DNA of 24,920 nt from JAMIFN01 sp964544605 (lineage in GTDB: Bacteria; Pseudomonadota; Gammaproteobacteria; Burkholderiales; Burkholderiaceae_C). The notes under the pieces were generated by a model that did not search any database, was not told the DNA's origin, and saw only the letters and a program-made list of their open reading frames with translations. The stretch lies in the NCBI GenBank assembly GCA_964544605.1, contig CAZJBX010000035.1, positions 1 to 24,920 on the forward strand. The letters run 5' to 3'. Positions 21,307-24,920 of this stretch are shown here, one piece after another. The position numbers and the translations under genes are program-made. The stretch's first letter is position 1. Each line of letters starts with the position of its first letter.

Positions 21307-23412
21307 TTAACGGAATTGGCCAGCTTCCATTTGCGCCATCATCCAATCGCTGCGTTGGCTCATCCAGTTTTGTAGGCTTTGAATGCGCTGGGCGTAGCTT
21401 TGGCTGCCGAGGTTGTCCCAGCGTTGGTAGTTGCGCGCCTGCGCCTCATCAAGCCGTTGCGCCGAAGCAGCAATAAAGGCATTGAGCTGTGGCACTTGGC
21501 TGTGCAAATACTGCATACGGGCCAACACATGGGCCTGCATTTCAGGGTGCTCTAGCAGTTCGGCAATGTAGGCGTTGGTGCCCTCGGGCGCAAAAGTGGG
21601 TTTTTTATTGGGCAAGAACCAGATGTAAGGGTCCGTTGTGTAAGGGCTGCCAGCAGAGAGGTCGAAGTCCCAAACTGGGCCAAAGCGCAGCTTGCCGCCA
21701 GCGGGCTTGTGGGCAAAAGTGCTCAGGGCATAGCCGTCAAAATTGAGCATCAGCTCATTGACCAAGTAGTAATCGATGAAAGCCTCAAGATCCAGCACTT
21801 GCCCCAAATTCGCCACATAGTTGGGGTTGCTGCGATCATAAAGACGCTGCTCAAAGTCATTCACTTGGGCTTGAATCACCGCCGTTTCAGCGGCGCTGCT
21901 GTCTGTTTTGACGGTGTAGGCATGTCCCTTGCCTGTGTAAAAGTAGAAGTCCTCCCCCAAACGCCAATCCATTTCTACAAAGAAACCATCGTTGGGGTCT
22001 GGGTTGCTTAGCGTGCCGTTTTTATTGCCAATATTGACACGCTCCTCATCCTCGCGGATGTGCTCAATCATGTCGTAGGCACCGTGGTACTCGCCATTCA
22101 TATAGAGCTCGACAGGGCGCAAAGAGGGCGTCCAATCCAAGGCCAATTGGCGCGAGAGGCAGAAGGCGCTGCTGTTTTTTAGCAAGCTTTGATCAAGGTA
22201 ATTGGCCACCAAAATCCAATGTTTGTTTTTGGATGGCATACCCAACATGGTGTTTTTCTTGTTCAACTTGAGCTTATAAGGCTTCTTCACCTGTTGCCAA
22301 GTGAGATTGCCTCGCCCTCGGATTTCAGTCGCAAACACTTCTTCCTGAGTGTGCTCTTGCGCGCCTACAAAATGCAAATTGGCATTGAGGTAAAGGTCTT
22401 TCTCAATCACCTCTTGCCCACCTTCAATATCAATGCGCACTTCTGGCACGGTGCTGGCCACGGCGCACACATCGGGTTTGATGGCATGGGCCGTTTCGCT
22501 GCCCAAGGTGCGGACACTGATGCTGGGCATCAAGCCTTGGCCACCGCCGAGGGTGTAGCGGCTCAAGGCATTTTCTAGCGCAGGGGCGAGTTGCCACAAG
22601 GCTTGGCCGGGTGTTTGTGGCGCAGCGCCATCACGGGCCTCAAAAAACCCCTGTTGCAAAGCGGCTTGGGCGGCGGTCTCCAACTCGGCCCATGCTGGCT
22701 GTTGGCTGCTGTTGTTCACCACATCAGCCCAGCTTTGCTCGGGTGTAAATTGCCACTTCTCTAACAGCTCTTGCTGTTGCTGCTGCACAGCGCCGCCATA
22801 TTGCAGCCAGCGCACACTGAGAACGGTGTTCAGGGCCGATAGCACGGCACCTTCCTCAGCCGGGGCGGCAATGCGCAAAGGCGGAACAGGGTCTTTCTTT
22901 TTGCTCGGTTGGAATTTACCCAACAGCACACCAGCTTGGCCTTGGGGCACCAGCACTTGAACTTGCCCTTGTGCATCTGGCACGGCGGCAGATTCATGCG
23001 CATCGCATTGCAGGTTTTGGTTGGCATCAAAGCACACTTGATCGAGGCTCAGCCCAGGGGCCACTCGGGCCGATAGCAAAACTGGCGGCAAGGAAGGCAC
23101 AGCCGTTGGGCTGGGGCTGGGTGTGGCCACTGTGGTCGGCGTGGGTGTGGCCGTCACCGTTGGCAAAGGCGTGGCCGTGGCTGTGGGTTCAGGCGTGGCT
23201 GTGGCTGTGGGTGAAGGTGCTGCCGTGGCCGTGGCTGTGGGTTCAGGCGTGGCTGTGGCCGTGGGTGAAGGTGTAGCCGTGGCTGTAGGTTCTGCCATAT
23301 CCCCATCGTCCAGCAAGGGCACATTGCCTCCGCCACAGGCGGCTATCAGGCCAATACAGGCCAAGGCCAAGACGGTTGGCGCTGCCCAATTGGGTGTTAA
23401 TTTGGCATACAT
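21307..23412 (-). CDS. CotH-kinase-domain lipoprotein with Pro/Thr/Ala stalk
   Basis: A 701-residue lipoprotein. The signal peptide ends LIAAC with the cysteine at residue 26. Residues 41-110 are a repetitive Pro-Thr-Ala-rich stalk. Residues 126-140 hold a loop spaced like a calcium-binding EF-hand, with D129, N131, N133, D137 and E140. A helical region spans about 190-290. Residues about 360-600 are a CotH-type domain: EIRGRGNLTW, KKPYKLKL, then VELYMNGEYHGAYDMIEHI, and the WDFD metal motif at 581-584. CotH in Bacillus phosphorylates spore-coat proteins, and related domains are atypical protein kinases; here the location is the envelope or surface. ATG 23412 is chosen because AGGAG is six bases upstream; ATG 23418 has no spacing. 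Confidence 0.92.
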   Translation of the reverse strand: MYAKLTPNWAAPTVLALACIGLIAACGGGNVPLLDDGDMAEPTATATPSPTATATPEPTATATAAPSPTATATPEPTATATPLPTVTATPTPTTVATPSPSPTAVPSLPPVLLSARVAPGLSLDQVCFDANQNLQCDAHESAAVPDAQGQVQVLVPQGQAGVLLGKFQPSKKKDPVPPLRIAAPAEEGAVLSALNTVLSVRWLQYGGAVQQQQQELLEKWQFTPEQSWADVVNNSSQQPAWAELETAAQAALQQGFFEARDGAAPQTPGQALWQLAPALENALSRYTLGGGQGLMPSISVRTLGSETAHAIKPDVCAVASTVPEVRIDIEGGQEVIEKDLYLNANLHFVGAQEHTQEEVFATEIRGRGNLTWQQVKKPYKLKLNKKNTMLGMPSKNKHWILVANYLDQSLLKNSSAFCLSRQLALDWTPSLRPVELYMNGEYHGAYDMIEHIREDEERVNIGNKNGTLSNPDPNDGFFVEMDWRLGEDFYFYTGKGHAYTVKTDSSAAETAVIQAQVNDFEQRLYDRSNPNYVANLGQVLDLEAFIDYYLVNELMLNFDGYALSTFAHKPAGGKLRFGPVWDFDLSAGSPYTTDPYIWFLPNKKPTFAPEGTNAYIAELLEHPEMQAHVLARMQYLHSQVPQLNAFIAASAQRLDEAQARNYQRWDNLGSQSYAQRIQSLQNWMSQRSDWMMAQMEAGQFR
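23168..23293. repeat. Tandem 24-base coding repeat in the CotH-lipoprotein stalk
   Basis: Five imperfect head-to-tail units of 24 bases, each reading as eight residues of Pro, Thr, Ala and Ser or Glu on the minus strand. The third unit (23216-23245) carries a 6-base insertion that keeps frame. Unit boundaries fall at 23192, 23216, 23246 and 23270. All length changes by whole units preserve the reading frame. Confidence 0.85.
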
Positions 23413-23616
23413 GGGCATCTCCTCTGCGTTGATTTCGTATCGGGTGCGTTCAGCGCAAGCGCTGTACTCAAGTGCTGACTGGATAGGACTTGAGCCGCGA
23501 AGCAGGCGGCACCATACCATGAATCGAAGCAAAGCCCCTTTCCGCCTCAGTGTGCTGATGTGATGTGGGCGGGGGTGGATGGGTGTTGGTGCGGCTTAAA
23601 GCGGCAGAGTGGCCCC

Positions 23617-23988
23617 TTAAGCCTGCTCACGCAGCCAAGCGGCGTAGGCGGCATGGCTGGCCACAATGGGGCTGGCGATGACCATGGGCACTTCATAGCT
23701 GTGGGCGGCCACAATCGCCGCCTCCAGCGCGCGCCAGTGGCGGGCCAGGGTTTTGATGCTCAGGCGCTGCTCTAGGCTGCACTGCATTTGCCCCTGCCAG
23801 CAATAGCGGCTTTGCACCGGCTCTATCAGCACGCAGGCGGCGAGGCGGCGCTCCAGCAGGCTTTGCGCGAGGCGCTCGGCTTCGGCCTCATCAGCGCAAG
23901 TGGTTTGCACCAAGAGCAAGGTATCGGGCGGCGTGCTGGCCGCAGGTGGCGTGGCGCAATGGGGCGTGGTGGGGCTGCTGCGGTGCAT
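23617..23988 (-). CDS. cutA: CutA-type divalent-cation tolerance protein
   Basis: A 123-residue member of the CutA1 family, small trimeric proteins with a PII-like fold linked to copper tolerance in E. coli, with a still debated molecular role. The core starts at about residue 23, LLLVQTTCADEAEAERLAQ, followed by LLERRLAACVLIEPVQS, then YCWQGQMQ, the KT near 79-80, and HSYEVPMVIASPI near 96-108. These match the family's ERRLAACVN...Y.W.G...H.Y.VPE pattern, except that Met replaces the usual Glu after VP. The first 22 residues are an extra Pro/Thr-rich leader. AGGAG precedes the start. The CotH gene lies 204 bases downstream. Confidence 0.93.
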   Translation of the reverse strand: MHRSSPTTPHCATPPAASTPPDTLLLVQTTCADEAEAERLAQSLLERRLAACVLIEPVQSRYCWQGQMQCSLEQRLSIKTLARHWRALEAAIVAAHSYEVPMVIASPIVASHAAYAAWLREQA

Positions 23989-24049
23989 GGTACTTCTCCT
24001 CCTCAGTTATCCTCTACGGCTGTTTCTTTTTGTTGAAGGAGGTTAGCCG

Positions 24050-24730
24050 ATGCCACAGAATTTGCATACTAGGGTTTTAATCGCTGGCGCAACGGGTGTT
24101 GTCGGCCATGCTTTGCTGCAACAGTGTTTGGCCGACCCCAGCGTGGCGCAGATTGTGGTGTTGGCGCGGCGGCCTTTGCCCTTAGCGCATCCCAAATTGC
24201 AGGTTTTGCAAGTCGATTTTGCCGCCCTGCCCCAGCTTGAAATCCGCATTGACGAATGCCACATTGCCTTGGGCAGCACCATCAAGGCCGCTGGCAGCAA
24301 GGCGGCGTTTCGGGCGGTGGATGTAGATGCCGTGTTGGCTGTGGCGAAAGTGGCGCAGGCGGCAGGCTGCCAGAAGCTGGCGGTGGTGAGTGCGCTGGAA
24401 TCGAATGCGAAATCGCCTGTGTTTTACAGCCGCGTGAAGGGCGAGATGGAAGATGGCTTGCGGGCCATGAATTTTGCCCAATTGGTGCTTGCGCGGCCTT
24501 CCATCATTGATGGCGATCGCGCCGCCTTGGGCCAGCCGCAGCGCCGTGCTGAGGACATCACTCTGCGGGTCATGAAGCGCTTGGGGCGTTTGATTCCGCC
24601 TGCGTTTGCACCCATCAGCGGCGACACCATTGCCCACGCCATGCGTTGGCAATTGGGGCAAGGTGCAGCGGGTGTGCAGGTGCTCACTTCTGGCCAAATG
24701 CAAAAGCTAAAGACGCAAGCCCTGGCCTAA
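24050..24730 (+). CDS. Atypical short-chain dehydrogenase (NAD(P)-binding, HTATIP2-like)
   Basis: A 226-residue Rossmann-fold protein. The nucleotide motif GATGVVG is at 13-19. HIALGSTIKAAGSKAAFRAV near 71-90 is typical of the atypical SDR group related to TIP30/HTATIP2 and YbjT. The YxxxK pair is Y126 and K130 (YSRVK), and LARPSIIDGDR follows. The substrate is unknown. A very strong AGGAGGT lies upstream of the ATG. It is divergent from cutA with 61 bases between the starts. Confidence 0.85.
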   Translation: MPQNLHTRVLIAGATGVVGHALLQQCLADPSVAQIVVLARRPLPLAHPKLQVLQVDFAALPQLEIRIDECHIALGSTIKAAGSKAAFRAVDVDAVLAVAKVAQAAGCQKLAVVSALESNAKSPVFYSRVKGEMEDGLRAMNFAQLVLARPSIIDGDRAALGQPQRRAEDITLRVMKRLGRLIPPAFAPISGDTIAHAMRWQLGQGAAGVQVLTSGQMQKLKTQALA

Positions 24731-24772
24731 ACCGCTTGCCCCTGAACTGCCCCTCAAAAGTTTCTTCTAGTG

Positions 24773-24900
24773 ATTCCCCTCTTTTGGAGGGGTGGCAGGC
24801 GCAGCCTAACGGGGTGGTTGTAGTCGGCTGAAGAAAGCAAAGCCGAATTGAAAGGCCCACCACCCCGCCCTAGCGGGCACCCCTCCGTGGGAGGGGAATT
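24773..24900. repeat. Large palindromic intergenic repeat element
   Basis: The left arm begins ATTCCCCTC, continues GGAGGGGTGG and later CGGGGTGGTT. The right arm is its imperfect reverse complement: CCACCCCGCCC, then CACCCCTCC, ending GAGGGGAATT at 24900. Each arm holds its own small hairpin (CCCCTC with GAGGGG), and the central 40 bases are unpaired. Elements of this shape are common between genes in some bacteria. The last bases of the window (CCATTCCCC) may begin another copy. The exact left end is uncertain by a base or two. Confidence 0.65.
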
Positions 24901-24920
24901 TTGCGGCACTTCCATTCCCC

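Noticed and set aside
23168..23293. Repeat array considered as CRISPR
   Set aside because: Units are contiguous with no spacers and lie in frame within a coding sequence.
23123..23563. Plus-strand valine/alanine/glycine-rich open reading frame of 146 residues
   Set aside because: It is the antisense of the 24-base repeats of the CotH lipoprotein stalk, and its regularity comes from the repeat.
24646..24831. Small plus-strand open reading frame at the right edge
   Set aside because: It overlaps the end of the dehydrogenase gene in another frame and runs into the palindromic repeat; no family features.

Overview
The window reads as a chromosomal housekeeping segment of a betaproteobacterium, most likely Burkholderiales and close to Comamonadaceae. 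This is inferred from protein families and gene pairings (BPSS1780-type membrane proteins, lptM-lysA, cydP-cydA, gpmA beside a membrane rhodanese, DUF4136 and DUF4124 proteins), not from a marker gene. There is no rRNA, tRNA, CRISPR, transposase, integrase or phage gene, and no gene-free stretch longer than 300 bases.

Layout. 1-637 (minus): start of a class II fructose-bisphosphate aldolase. 774-5526 (plus): a tandem pair of BPSS1780-family membrane proteins, the tiny lipoprotein gene lptM overlapping lysA, a ketosteroid-isomerase-like gene and fabD, ending at a strong bidirectional terminator. 5590-8936 (minus): a compact cytochrome bd operon, cydP-cydA-cydB-cydX-ybgE. 9202-9930 (plus): fabG. 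10188-13234 (minus): thyA-folA-miaA and a DUF4136 lipoprotein. 13354-15084 (plus): hslO-rlmB. 15245-16177: an XRE-type regulator divergent from a small lipoprotein. 16413-17649: a rhodanese divergent from gpmA. 17745-20217 (minus): an EamA transporter, zapE and a DUF4124 protein. 20335-21246 (plus): a PfkB kinase. 21307-23988 (minus): cutA and a large CotH-kinase lipoprotein. 24050-24730 (plus): an atypical short-chain dehydrogenase, followed by a large palindromic repeat.

The genes serve central metabolism (aldolase, phosphoglycerate mutase), lysine and fatty-acid synthesis, thymidylate/folate metabolism, low-oxygen respiration, tRNA and rRNA modification, redox-stress chaperoning and envelope functions. 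I found no evidence of a wholly new multi-gene system. The most informative observations are the tandem duplication that left a dead copy of lptM, the cyd operon lying between isolated fabD and fabG, the palindrome-rich region between the XRE regulator and its divergent lipoprotein, several REP-like palindromes, and the unusual CotH-type lipoprotein.
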